From Alphaproteobacteria bacterium (GTDB taxonomy: Bacteria > Pseudomonadota > Alphaproteobacteria > Micropepsales > Micropepsaceae): DNA of 9,954 nucleotides. Shown here piece by piece: positions 1 to 6,612 of the stretch. The notes beneath the pieces are model-generated. The model saw only the letters and a program-made list of their open reading frames with translations. It was not told where the DNA came from and did not search any database. Location of the stretch: NCBI GenBank assembly GCA_025935155.1, contig JAICVV010000046.1, positions 1 through 9,954 of the forward strand, read 5' to 3'. The position numbers and the translations under genes are program-made. How positions within the stretch are numbered: position 1 is the first letter of the stretch; each line of letters opens with the position of its first letter.

Positions 1-258
1 CACGGTGGCCGAGGCAACGTTCTGCAGCGGCGGAAGCGGAATTTCCACGATGCCGCCGCACGGCCATGCATCGCGCCAGTAGCACCAGGTTTGCGTGATG
101 AGCGCGCGGCCCAAGTGCCATTCGGCCCGGGCGCGCGCTGCCGCGATAAGCCGGGTGATGAGCGCATCGTCGTCCGATGTGTCCACCTTCAGGTGCGCTT
201 TGGCATCGGCGAGCGCGATGGGTTCCACCGCCGGCGGCGTGAGGAGTTGGAGGGGCAT
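1..258 (-). CDS. Phage/GTA head-tail connector protein (phiE125 gp8-like), N-terminal part
   Basis: The frame is open on the minus strand from ATG at 258 to the left edge, giving 86 residues without a stop; the 3' end lies outside the window. The start reads MPLQLLTPPAVEPIALADAK, followed by AHLKVD, a D-rich turn, a long helix (LIAAARARAEWHLGRALITQTW) and a strand region ending IPLPPLQNVASATV. This layout, with an N-terminal 'L..PP..EP..LA.AK.HL.VD' and later 'GRALITQTW', is typical of phiE125 gp8/gp6-like head-tail connectors, which join the capsid portal to the tail in siphophages and in alphaproteobacterial gene transfer agents. In such clusters the capsid gene normally precedes it on the same strand. 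Here a palindromic repeat and a plus-strand metabolic gene lie upstream instead. I infer a gene transfer agent cluster or prophage remnant; one partial gene cannot separate the two. Confidence 0.8.
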   Translation of the reverse strand, partial: MPLQLLTPPAVEPIALADAKAHLKVDTSDDDALITRLIAAARARAEWHLGRALITQTWCYWRDAWPCGGIVEIPLPPLQNVASATV

Positions 259-286
259 GTTTTGCAAATCCCAACAAGAATCTCTC

Positions 287-433
287 CTTCCCCCCTTGTG
301 GGGGAAGGTGGCTGGCGAGCGACGCGGTAGCGTCGCGACGCCAGACGGAAGGGGGGCGTTCGCGATGAACAACCCCCCTTCAGTCATCGGTCGCTGGCGC
401 GACCGCTGACAGCTTCCCCCACAAGGGGGGAAG
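287..433. repeat. Nested palindromic intergenic repeat element, copy 1
   Basis: Two 21-nt arms, at 287-307 and 413-433, are perfect reverse complements. Each arm is itself a palindrome (8-bp C/T-rich half, 5-nt centre, G/A-rich half), so either one can fold alone or pair with the other. Inside, A/G-run 349-356 and its complement 373-380 form a further hairpin. This architecture fits the mobile palindromic intergenic elements common in alphaproteobacteria, whose arms read in translation as 'SPLVGEGGW'. It fills the gap between the connector gene and korB, ending only 28 nt before the korB start. It has no coding capacity I would credit. Confidence 0.85.
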
Positions 434-461
434 CGGAACGCGCTTACGTTGGTGTTTCGTT

Positions 462-1514
462 ATGACCTACATCGCCAAACCGAAGCTCCATCATCCGGCG
501 CTGCCGAAGAACGCCATCGGCTTCACGCATCGCGATTACGAGGGCCGCATCTCCACCCTGTGCGCCGGCTGCGGGCACGATTCCATCAGCGCCGCGCTGA
601 TCCAGGCCTGCTTCGAGCTCGCCATCGAGCCGCATCGGGTGGCGAAGCTTTCCGGCATCGGCTGCTCGTCGAAAACGCCGGACTATTTCCTCGGCCAATC
701 CCACGGCTTCAACGCCGTGCACGGCCGCATGCCGAGCGTGCTGACCGGCGCCAATCTCGCCAACCGCGATCTTATCTATCTTGGCGTGTCCGGTGATGGC
801 GACAGCGCGTCCATTGGTCTTGGCCAGTTCGCCCATTGCGTGCGGCGCGGCGTGAACATGGTCTACATCTGCGAGAACAACGGCGTGTATGGCCTCACCA
901 AGGGGCAGTTCTCCGCCACCGCCGACAAGGGCAGCAAGAGCAAAACGGCGGTGAATTCCGATTCACCCATCGATCTGGTGAGCCTCGCGCTCATGCTCGG
1001 TGCGACCTTCGTGGCGCGCGGTTTTTCCGGTGACAAGCACCAGTTGGTGCCGCTGCTGAAGGCGGCGATTGCGCACAAGGGCTCGGCGATCCTCGACGTG
1101 ATCAGCCCGTGCGTGCAGTTCAACAACAATCCGGAATCCACCAAGTCCTACGATTTCGTGCGCGAGCATAACGACGCGGTGAACCGCATCGATTTCATCG
1201 TCCCGAAGAGCGAAATTCGCGCCGATTACGCACCAGGCACCGTCACCGAGGTACGCCAGCACGACGGCTCGATCATTCGCCTTGCCAAGCTGCGCGACGA
1301 CTACAATCCGCACGACCGCGCCGGCGCCATGGCGTTCTGCCAGGCGCATGCCGCCAAAGGCGAAGTCGTGACGGGGCTGCTCTACATCGAAGACGATGCA
1401 CAGGACCTGCACGCGCACCTGAACACAGTGGCGACACCGCTGAACGCGCTCTCCGAATCCGACCTCTGCCCCGGCGCCAAAGCCCTCGACGCCATCAACG
1501 CAAGCTACCGCTAA
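462..1514 (+). CDS. korB: 2-oxoglutarate:ferredoxin oxidoreductase subunit beta (2-oxoacid ferredoxin oxidoreductase)
   Basis: This 350-residue protein is the thiamine diphosphate-binding beta subunit of the CoA-acylating 2-oxoacid:ferredoxin oxidoreductase, probably the 2-oxoglutarate enzyme. That enzyme converts 2-oxoglutarate and CoA to succinyl-CoA and CO2 while reducing ferredoxin. CAGCGH at residues 34-39 and GCSSK at 67-71, with SPC at 215-217, supply the expected [4Fe-4S] cysteines (C34, C37, C68, C217). GDGDS at 111-115 and the NN at 139-140 followed by GVYGLTKGQ form the ThDP/Mg binding motif typical of KorB. Length is normal for the family. The ATG at 462 has no clear Shine-Dalgarno sequence, but the family alignment pattern begins near it. 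The catalytic partner KorA is usually encoded immediately upstream; here the upstream sequence is a repeat and a phage-type gene on the other strand, so korA must lie elsewhere. Substrate preference is inferred from the family. Confidence 0.93.
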   Translation: MTYIAKPKLHHPALPKNAIGFTHRDYEGRISTLCAGCGHDSISAALIQACFELAIEPHRVAKLSGIGCSSKTPDYFLGQSHGFNAVHGRMPSVLTGANLANRDLIYLGVSGDGDSASIGLGQFAHCVRRGVNMVYICENNGVYGLTKGQFSATADKGSKSKTAVNSDSPIDLVSLALMLGATFVARGFSGDKHQLVPLLKAAIAHKGSAILDVISPCVQFNNNPESTKSYDFVREHNDAVNRIDFIVPKSEIRADYAPGTVTEVRQHDGSIIRLAKLRDDYNPHDRAGAMAFCQAHAAKGEVVTGLLYIEDDAQDLHAHLNTVATPLNALSESDLCPGAKALDAINASYR

Positions 1515-1619
1515 TTGTCCATCCCTAACTGAGCATTGCGCAAATGCTGAGGGCCGAGTCGCCGCCTGGGCGTTCTCTCGAGGGCGGCACTCATTCAATG
1601 GCACAGCTTGCGAGCAGCT

Positions 1620-2594
1620 TCAGTGCGCATGAAGTCCCAGCATGTTGTTTGATACGGACAAACTGAGATCTGAAATGATCTGGGTTTGCTCGTCATATGC
1701 CGAAATACCATGCTTTGCGAGATTGATCCGCACACGTTTGTCGAACACCTCCCGCTTGTATTCCTCTGTTGGAGGGAAATTGGATTGGCTTTCGATGCCC
1801 GGGAGAATCGATTCGGCGGCAGCGTCGAACGCTAAACAGTATGGGAGACGAGCGTTGGTCGTCTTCGTGTAGCACCTCGACATCTTGATGCGAACGCCAG
1901 TTGTACCGCCGTTCTGATAGGTGGAGAGGAAATCCGCGATAGCCGAATGTGCGACCCTTTCGAAGCTATACTTAGGAACAACGCGCTTTGACGGCCGAGA
2001 TGGCTTCCCAAACGCTCGCGCGAGATCGGCCGTAACCTTCTGTCTGCACGTATCCTTGTTTCGGAAGTTGAAATGCACGGCTATGAACCCGCTGTCCTCT
2101 GAGGCGCCGAACGCAACGACAGAGATCGAGCTAACGTGATTAGGTCGTGAGCCATCGTCATTCCACAGGTATGCAAATGTGCGCTCATTCTTCTTTAGGC
2201 CAATCATCCAGTCCTGAGGGTCGCTCCAAATGCTTCCAGACGACAATTCGTCATTAATTCGGTCGTAAAGGCCATATTGTTCAGCGATTTGTCTCGCGAT
2301 GCTCGCCGCCTCTTGTTTCAAAGCGACGCCATACCGATCATTTTCGATTGTATTCCCGATGGCTAGGACGGAACAGACGCCAGTGTTGGGCGATGCCTCT
2401 ATTTCATAGCGGCTGAAGCTTGGGTGGCCGTGACGCAGCTGAGTGCATTCATACCAGCCGGGGTTCGCCGCAGGCCTGCAATAATGGTAGGTGGCGGCAG
2501 GGGTACCCATCTCGACGCCGAAGGGACCTTCCTCATTGGCGCTAGCTGAGGAAATGCAAGAAGCAACAAGTAGGAAGAGCGCACCCCGCCGCAT
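1620..2594 (-). CDS. Exported or lipoprotein of unknown function, AT-richer than neighbours
   Basis: I do not recognise the family. From ATG 2594 the product is 324 residues and begins MRRGALFLLVASCISSASANEE. That is a basic start and hydrophobic stretch, with either a signal peptidase I site after ASA (residue 19) or a short lipobox VASC (Cys13). A TTG at 2645 would extend the frame by 17 residues ahead of the signal peptide and is less likely. The mature part contains several scattered cysteines, a motif-like GPFGVEMG near its N-terminus and a Ser-rich C-terminus; there are no further membrane segments. Sampled 60-nt stretches have about 45-48% GC, against roughly 60-70% in the adjoining genes, which suggests transfer. 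It is convergent with korB, and a truncated epmA-like fragment lies upstream of it. No clear Shine-Dalgarno is visible. Confidence 0.75.
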   Translation of the reverse strand: MRRGALFLLVASCISSASANEEGPFGVEMGTPAATYHYCRPAANPGWYECTQLRHGHPSFSRYEIEASPNTGVCSVLAIGNTIENDRYGVALKQEAASIARQIAEQYGLYDRINDELSSGSIWSDPQDWMIGLKKNERTFAYLWNDDGSRPNHVSSISVVAFGASEDSGFIAVHFNFRNKDTCRQKVTADLARAFGKPSRPSKRVVPKYSFERVAHSAIADFLSTYQNGGTTGVRIKMSRCYTKTTNARLPYCLAFDAAAESILPGIESQSNFPPTEEYKREVFDKRVRINLAKHGISAYDEQTQIISDLSLSVSNNMLGLHAH

Positions 2595-2747
2595 GACCAC
2601 GCTAGAACAGGCCCCCAAATCCCCGCTCCCATCTTCTCGAAACAATGGCTTTGGGCTGAAGTGTCCTGTCCGTCAAGAGCAGGTGACATGGAGTTGGCCC
2701 CAGAGATTACAAGCGTGAACACGTCACTCCGGAATATCCACCGCAGC

Positions 2748-3008
2748 TCAACAATCACGGAACGGTGTCCAAAGAACGTCATCAATCTTGCGGGCGGCGG
2801 TGGCCAGCATGACGAGGCGGTCGAAGCCGAGCGCCACGCCGGATGCCGACGGCCTGTGCGCGAGAGCCGAGAGAAAGTCCTTGTCGAGTGGATAGCGCCT
2901 CGCCGGAAGCGCGCTGCTTCTCTCCATTTCGGCGACAAAGCGTTTGCGCTGTTCCACCGGATCGGTGAGTTCGCCAAGCCTCGGGCCGGCCAGATGGCAA
3001 ACGACTCC
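2748..3008 (-). pseudogene. C-terminal remnant of a second epmA-like (class II lysyl-tRNA synthetase-like) gene
   Basis: The frame runs from an in-frame TAA (3011-3009) to a TGA at 2748 and encodes about 86 residues. From GELTD onward it aligns without gaps with the last ~72 residues of the intact EpmA at 4733-5764, about two thirds identical (roughly 48 of 71 by eye). It keeps the class II motif 3 core ASGVALGFDRLVMLAT and the YP.DKDFL segment. The N-terminal ~270 residues, including motif 2, are absent, and only a GTG at 2957 could start translation. It cannot be an active aminoacylating enzyme. The divergence rules out a very recent duplication of the neighbouring epmA, so it may derive from an acquired or older paralogue. 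It lies in the same orientation as epmA, with the histidine kinase gene between the two copies. Confidence 0.85.
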
Positions 3009-3038
3009 TTAACGCACTCTCACGCAAATCCTTAACGC
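3006..3038. repeat. Short direct repeat TCCTTAACGC, two copies 23 nt apart
   Basis: The 10-mer TCCTTAACGC occurs at 3006-3015 and 3029-3038, just upstream of the histidine kinase gene. Each copy contains TTAAC, the half-site of the cell-cycle regulator CtrA, but the spacing is not the canonical TTAA-N7-TTAA. It could be an operator for the kinase gene, with two sites about two helical turns apart; this is inference only. Confidence 0.4.
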
Positions 3039-3085
3039 CTTCCCGTGTACGATGGCCGCGTTCATAGCGATTGGCCTTTTGTTTC

Positions 3086-4729
3086 GTGCAAACTGTCCGA
3101 CAGCGCCGCCGCCGCCTTAGCTACCTAGTCGCGGCTCTCGCCGCGACCATGGCCGTGATCGTCGCGGCCTGCGTCGGCACGATTATCTGGATTGTCAAAG
3201 TTTCCGCCATCAGCCTCGATGCCGGCCAGCAACAGAGCGAACGGCGGCTTCTGCGGGTTCTGGTCGATACGCAACAACGGACGCTCACCAACGCGCTGGA
3301 GGACTATTCCAACTGGAAGGAGCTTTACGACGATCTTGAAGGGCCGCGGCCAAGCTGGGAAAAAGAAAATCTGGGTCCCTATCTCTCGACGGCGTTCGGC
3401 GTCGATCACGTGTTCGTGGCAGCGCGAAACGGACAAATCGTCTACAGCTTTTCGAGAGAGCCAAATCTGCGGCTCTCAGCAGCGGACGTGCTTACGATAG
3501 CGCAATTGACAAGGCTCGCATTCCGTATCGAGCCGCAGGACCGCCAATTGGCTGCAACAGGCACGGTCACCTTTCACCGCCAGCCTGCACTCGCCGCAAC
3601 GGCGACGGTGCGCGCGACGACGTTTGGGGTCAGCTCGCACTATGCTCTGATCGAAATGCGCGAGTTCAGCGCCGCCTACCTTCACGTTCTGGGCCATGAT
3701 TACGGCGTTGCCGGACTGCAGGCCGCACAAGGAGCCAGTGGAGGCATTCCCCTTTCGGCGCCGGATGGAAAACTGTCGCCATTCCACCTGGCCTGGCGGC
3801 CCTCGGCGCATGGGCGCGCGCTCTTCATCCGCGCTCTGCCCAGCATCGTCGGCGTTACGACTGCCGCCCTTTTTGCGTTCGTGGGCCTTGTATTTGTCTG
3901 GTGGCGGATTGCGGAGCACATGCGATCCGGGGAGGAGCGCATCATCGATGCCGAGCTGAAGGCAAGCAATGCGAGGGCTGAAGCCGCCGAAGAAACGAGC
4001 CGGAGCAAGAGTGCCTTCATTGCCAACATGAGCCACGAGCTGCGCACCCCGCTCAATGCCATTATCGGGTTCTCCGAATTGATTTCGACGGAAGTTCTTG
4101 GTGCCATCCGCCCAGCCAGGTATCGCGATTATGTGCAAGATATTCACGCCAGCGGCCGCCATCTTCTGCAGATCGTCGACGATGTGCTGCACGTGTCGCG
4201 CATCGAGGCGGGCAGATTCGAGCCGGTTGTTGAGCGCGTCAGCCTGAACGAAGCCGCTGCCGAGTGCATTCGCATGGTGGAGGTGTTGGGTGCCACGCGC
4301 GGCATTTCGCTGAAGGCGATATCCGCGCCGGACATGAATGTCCTCGCCGATCGCAGAGCGCTGCGGCAGATCCTGATCAACACCCTCTCGAACGCGATAA
4401 AATTTTCGCCGGTAAACGGCAGTGTGGAGGTGTCCTGGCGCGATGAAGGCGACAGATGCGCATTGCGCATTCAGGATCACGGTTGCGGCATGCCTCCGGA
4501 AGTGCTGAAGGACCTCGGCAAGCCGTTCGTGCAGGCGGAGCATGCCTACAGCCGCCAGTATCAGGGCACGGGCCTGGGGCTCGCGATTTCGTTCAAGCTC
4601 GCGGAGGCCATGGGCGGCTCGATAACGGTGAGCAGCCGGATGGAAACTGGCACGGCGGTAACGTTGCGCCTTCCCCTCGCAATCGCCGAAACGAAAGCTG
4701 CCGGAGACCATACGAACATTGCCGCCTGA
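3086..4729 (+). CDS. Membrane-bound sensor histidine kinase with periplasmic CHASE4-type domain
   Basis: The protein is an inner-membrane two-component sensor kinase. Numbering below counts from the TTG at 3071 (552 residues); I placed the start at GTG 3086 (547 residues) because GTG is the commoner start and the basic n-region QRRRR is kept. Neither start has a Shine-Dalgarno. A first membrane helix lies at about 18-42 and a second at about 256-278. The periplasmic loop between them contains the DYSNWKELYDD pattern (about 78-88), typical of CHASE4. A linker coiled coil (about 283-312) leads to HisKA with the H-box SHELRTPLNAIIGF (phospho-acceptor His322). HATPase_c follows, with the N-box around N437/N441, DHGCGM at 469-474 and GTGLGL at 499-504. 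All catalytic motifs are present, so the kinase should be active. It is a HisKA kinase, not the HWE type that usually feeds PhyR. No response regulator is adjacent, and it stops 3 nt before the convergent epmA stop. Ligand and partner are unknown. Confidence 0.9.
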   Translation: MQTVRQRRRRLSYLVAALAATMAVIVAACVGTIIWIVKVSAISLDAGQQQSERRLLRVLVDTQQRTLTNALEDYSNWKELYDDLEGPRPSWEKENLGPYLSTAFGVDHVFVAARNGQIVYSFSREPNLRLSAADVLTIAQLTRLAFRIEPQDRQLAATGTVTFHRQPALAATATVRATTFGVSSHYALIEMREFSAAYLHVLGHDYGVAGLQAAQGASGGIPLSAPDGKLSPFHLAWRPSAHGRALFIRALPSIVGVTTAALFAFVGLVFVWWRIAEHMRSGEERIIDAELKASNARAEAAEETSRSKSAFIANMSHELRTPLNAIIGFSELISTEVLGAIRPARYRDYVQDIHASGRHLLQIVDDVLHVSRIEAGRFEPVVERVSLNEAAAECIRMVEVLGATRGISLKAISAPDMNVLADRRALRQILINTLSNAIKFSPVNGSVEVSWRDEGDRCALRIQDHGCGMPPEVLKDLGKPFVQAEHAYSRQYQGTGLGLAISFKLAEAMGGSITVSSRMETGTAVTLRLPLAIAETKAAGDHTNIAA

Positions 4730-4732
4730 GGA

Positions 4733-5764
4733 TCACGGCGGAGCCGTCCAGAGGACACCGTCAACACTACGCGCGCCTGTGGCGAGCATCACGAGCCGGT
4801 CGAATCCCAGCGCAACTCCGGAAGCGGGCGGCATGTGCGGGAGGGCTGCGAGGAAATCCTTGTCGACCGGATAGCGCTCGCCGTAGACGCGTTGCTTCTC
4901 GTCCATTTCCGCGTCGAAGCGGCGGCGCTGTTCGGCAGCATCGGTGAGTTCGCCGAAGCCGTTGGCAAGCTCCACACCGCAGACATAAAGTTCGAAGCGC
5001 TCGGCGACGCGCAGATCGTGCGGCGTGGCGCGCGCCAGCGACGCTTCGCAACGGGGATATTCGTAGAGAACGGTCGGTGCGCCGACGCCAAGGTTCGGCT
5101 CGACGCGCGCGACGAGAATTTTGCTGAAGATATCCCCCCAGGTGTCGTTACAGGCGGTATGAAAATCCACACGCTTTGCTTCTTCGGCGAGCAAATCGCG
5201 ATCGCCTTCCCCGGCGTCTGAAACGGTTGCCAGCAAATCGATTCCGGCATAACGCGAAAATGCGTTCGCAACGGTGAGCCGCTCCGCGTCTCCGCGTGGA
5301 TCGCACTCCCGGCTCTTGAACAACATTGTTGTGATGCCGGTTGTCTCCGCCGCAAGACGAAGCACGCGCAGTGTGTCGGCAATCACCGCCTCGTACGGCT
5401 CGTTCGCGCGATACCATTCGAGCATGGTGAATTCCGGCGCGTGCAAGGGCCCACGCTCGCGGTTACGAAAGACACGGGCAAAGTCAAAAATCCTGGTTTC
5501 GCCGGCGGCAAGCAGTTTCTTGCAGGCGAACTCAGGCGAGGTGTGGAGATAGGTCCGGCATCCCTCGCCAGCGGTGCTCCGCAGCTCCGTTTCGAAGGCG
5601 TGAAGGTGCGCTTCGTTACCTGGCGAAACAACCAGCGCGCCACATTCCACTTCCGTGAAACCCCGGTCTTCGAACCACTCCCGCAGCCGCCGTTTGATGC
5701 GCCCGCGGTCAACCAGCACTGGCCGCCGGTCGGCATGGCGGTGCTTGTTCCACCAGGCGGTCAT
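4733..5764 (-). CDS. epmA: Elongation factor P--(R)-beta-lysine ligase (EpmA/PoxA/GenX)
   Basis: This 343-residue protein is the truncated class II lysyl-tRNA synthetase paralogue that attaches (R)-beta-lysine, made by EpmB, to a lysine of EF-P. It lacks the N-terminal anticodon-binding domain of true LysRS, and its length is normal for EpmA. Visible motifs are TSPEFACKKLLAAG (75-88), class II motif 2 FRNRERGPLHAPEFTMLEWYR (99-119), ELANGFGELTD (265-275) and motif 3 SGVALGFDRLVML (315-327). The ATG at 5764 gives the usual short N-terminus; its ribosome site is weak. It is divergent from efp, its substrate gene, which supports the assignment. epmB is not in the window. Its C-terminal region is duplicated as a decayed fragment at 2748-3008. 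Confidence 0.94.
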   Translation of the reverse strand: MTAWWNKHRHADRRPVLVDRGRIKRRLREWFEDRGFTEVECGALVVSPGNEAHLHAFETELRSTAGEGCRTYLHTSPEFACKKLLAAGETRIFDFARVFRNRERGPLHAPEFTMLEWYRANEPYEAVIADTLRVLRLAAETTGITTMLFKSRECDPRGDAERLTVANAFSRYAGIDLLATVSDAGEGDRDLLAEEAKRVDFHTACNDTWGDIFSKILVARVEPNLGVGAPTVLYEYPRCEASLARATPHDLRVAERFELYVCGVELANGFGELTDAAEQRRRFDAEMDEKQRVYGERYPVDKDFLAALPHMPPASGVALGFDRLVMLATGARSVDGVLWTAPP

Positions 5765-5781
5765 CGGCCGTTGCCACGATT

Positions 5782-5929
5782 TTCACCTTCCCCTACGCGG
5801 GGAGGTCGACGCAAGCGAGCGCAAGCGAGATTGCGTCGGGTGGGGGGACTTGGATTGCGCATTTGCCCCCCACCCGATCCACTTTCGCTTCGCTCAGGGG
5901 ATCGACCTCCCCGCGTTGGGGGAGGTGAA
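5782..5929. repeat. Nested palindromic intergenic repeat element, copy 2
   Basis: Outer 28-nt arms at 5782-5809 and 5902-5929 are reverse complements with two mismatches. An inner pair, 5836-5847 and 5866-5877, is a perfect 12-bp inverted repeat. As in the element at 287-433, each outer arm is itself a C-run/G-run near-palindrome. It occupies most of the gap between epmA and efp. The architecture is shared between the two elements but the sequences differ, so they may belong to separate subfamilies. Open frames crossing it are repeat-derived and not credible genes. Confidence 0.85.
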
Positions 5930-5973
5930 GAGAACCCGGCGGACCGCCTAATATTCATTGGAATGCGTTTGCA

Positions 5974-6002
5974 TTGGCGGCGAACGCGAAGCCCTGCTAT
6001 AC
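5974..6002 (+). promoter_or_regulatory. Candidate housekeeping promoter of efp
   Basis: TTGGCG at 5974-5979 and CTATAC at 5997-6002 are separated by 17 nt, a reasonable match to alphaproteobacterial sigma-70 promoters. Transcription would start about 20 nt before the efp GTG. It sits immediately right of the palindromic repeat. Confidence 0.45.
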
Positions 6003-6019
6003 GCCGCCAGCCCAAATTC

Positions 6020-6023
6020 GAGG
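6020..6023 (+). promoter_or_regulatory. Ribosome binding site that fixes the efp GTG start
   Basis: GAGG at 6020-6023 lies 6 nt before GTG 6030. It selects this start over the ATG-type starts further upstream in the same frame. Confidence 0.6.
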
Positions 6024-6029
6024 TTTCAG

Positions 6030-6599
6030 GTGGCATCGGTTATCGCGAGCAACGTCCGCAAAGGCAACGTCATCGAGAAGGACGGCAAGCTCTATGTCGT
6101 GCTGACGGCGGAGAACATCCATCCCGGCAAGGGAACGCCCGTCACCCAGCTGGAAATGCGCCGCATCTCCGACGGCGTGAAGATCAACGAGCGCTACAAG
6201 ACCACCGACACGCTGGAGAAAGCCTTCATCGAATACCAGACCTACACGTACCTCTATCAGGACGGCGAGCACTACGTGTTCATGCAGCCGGAGACCTTCG
6301 ATCAGGTCCATGTCGGGCCCGACATCCTCGGCGACATGGCGCCCTATCTTCAGGAAGGCATGGAGGTGCGGCTGGCGAGCTTCAACGGCTCACCGGTGTC
6401 GATCGAAATTCCCGCGCGGGTGACGTTGGAGATCACAGAAACCGAACCGGTGGTGAAGGGACAAACCGCGTCCGGCTCGTTCAAACCGGCCATGTTGTCG
6501 AACGGGATTCGCACGATGGTGCCGACCCATATCACGCCGGGCACGCGGGTGGTGGTGCTAACCGAAGACGGCTCTTACGTCGAACGGGCAAAGGACTAA
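6030..6599 (+). CDS. efp: Translation elongation factor P
   Basis: EF-P binds ribosomes stalled at polyproline stretches and promotes peptide bond formation. The product is 189 residues, the normal length. The frame extends upstream to 5958, but GTG 6030 follows GAGG and gives the expected start (V)[14 protein letters not shown]. With this start the modification-site lysine in the HPGKGTP loop is Lys34, the same position as in Escherichia coli EF-P, which supports the choice. The KOW-like N-terminal domain, the central domain (about 66-125) and the C-terminal OB domain with [23 protein letters not shown] and the closing [19 protein letters not shown] are all intact. Divergent epmA encodes the enzyme that lysylates Lys34. 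The next gene starts 13 nt after the stop, probably in the same operon. Confidence 0.96.
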   Translation: MASVIASNVRKGNVIEKDGKLYVVLTAENIHPGKGTPVTQLEMRRISDGVKINERYKTTDTLEKAFIEYQTYTYLYQDGEHYVFMQPETFDQVHVGPDILGDMAPYLQEGMEVRLASFNGSPVSIEIPARVTLEITETEPVVKGQTASGSFKPAMLSNGIRTMVPTHITPGTRVVVLTEDGSYVERAKD

Positions 6600-6612
6600 G
6601 CAGAAGGGGCGA

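Noticed and set aside
1527..1595. Hairpins after korB (AGCATT/AATGCT and GCCGCC/GGCGGC)
   Set aside because: No T-tract follows on either strand, so I do not call a terminator.
963..1604. 213-codon minus-strand frame opposite korB
   Set aside because: Shadow of korB; no domain and no RBS.
2399..2977. 192-codon minus-strand frame over the epmA remnant
   Set aside because: Different frame from the recognisable EpmA motifs; low-complexity Arg/Ser/Pro translation typical of a shadow.
3476..4711. 411-codon open frame antisense to the histidine kinase
   Set aside because: It lies wholly opposite a gene with intact kinase motifs, has no recognisable domain, and reflects GC-rich codon bias.
3086..4729. 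Histidine kinase as the PhyR-activating kinase
   Set aside because: PhyR kinases are mostly HWE/HisKA_2 type. This one has a classical HisKA H-box and lies more than 3 kb away in another gene context.
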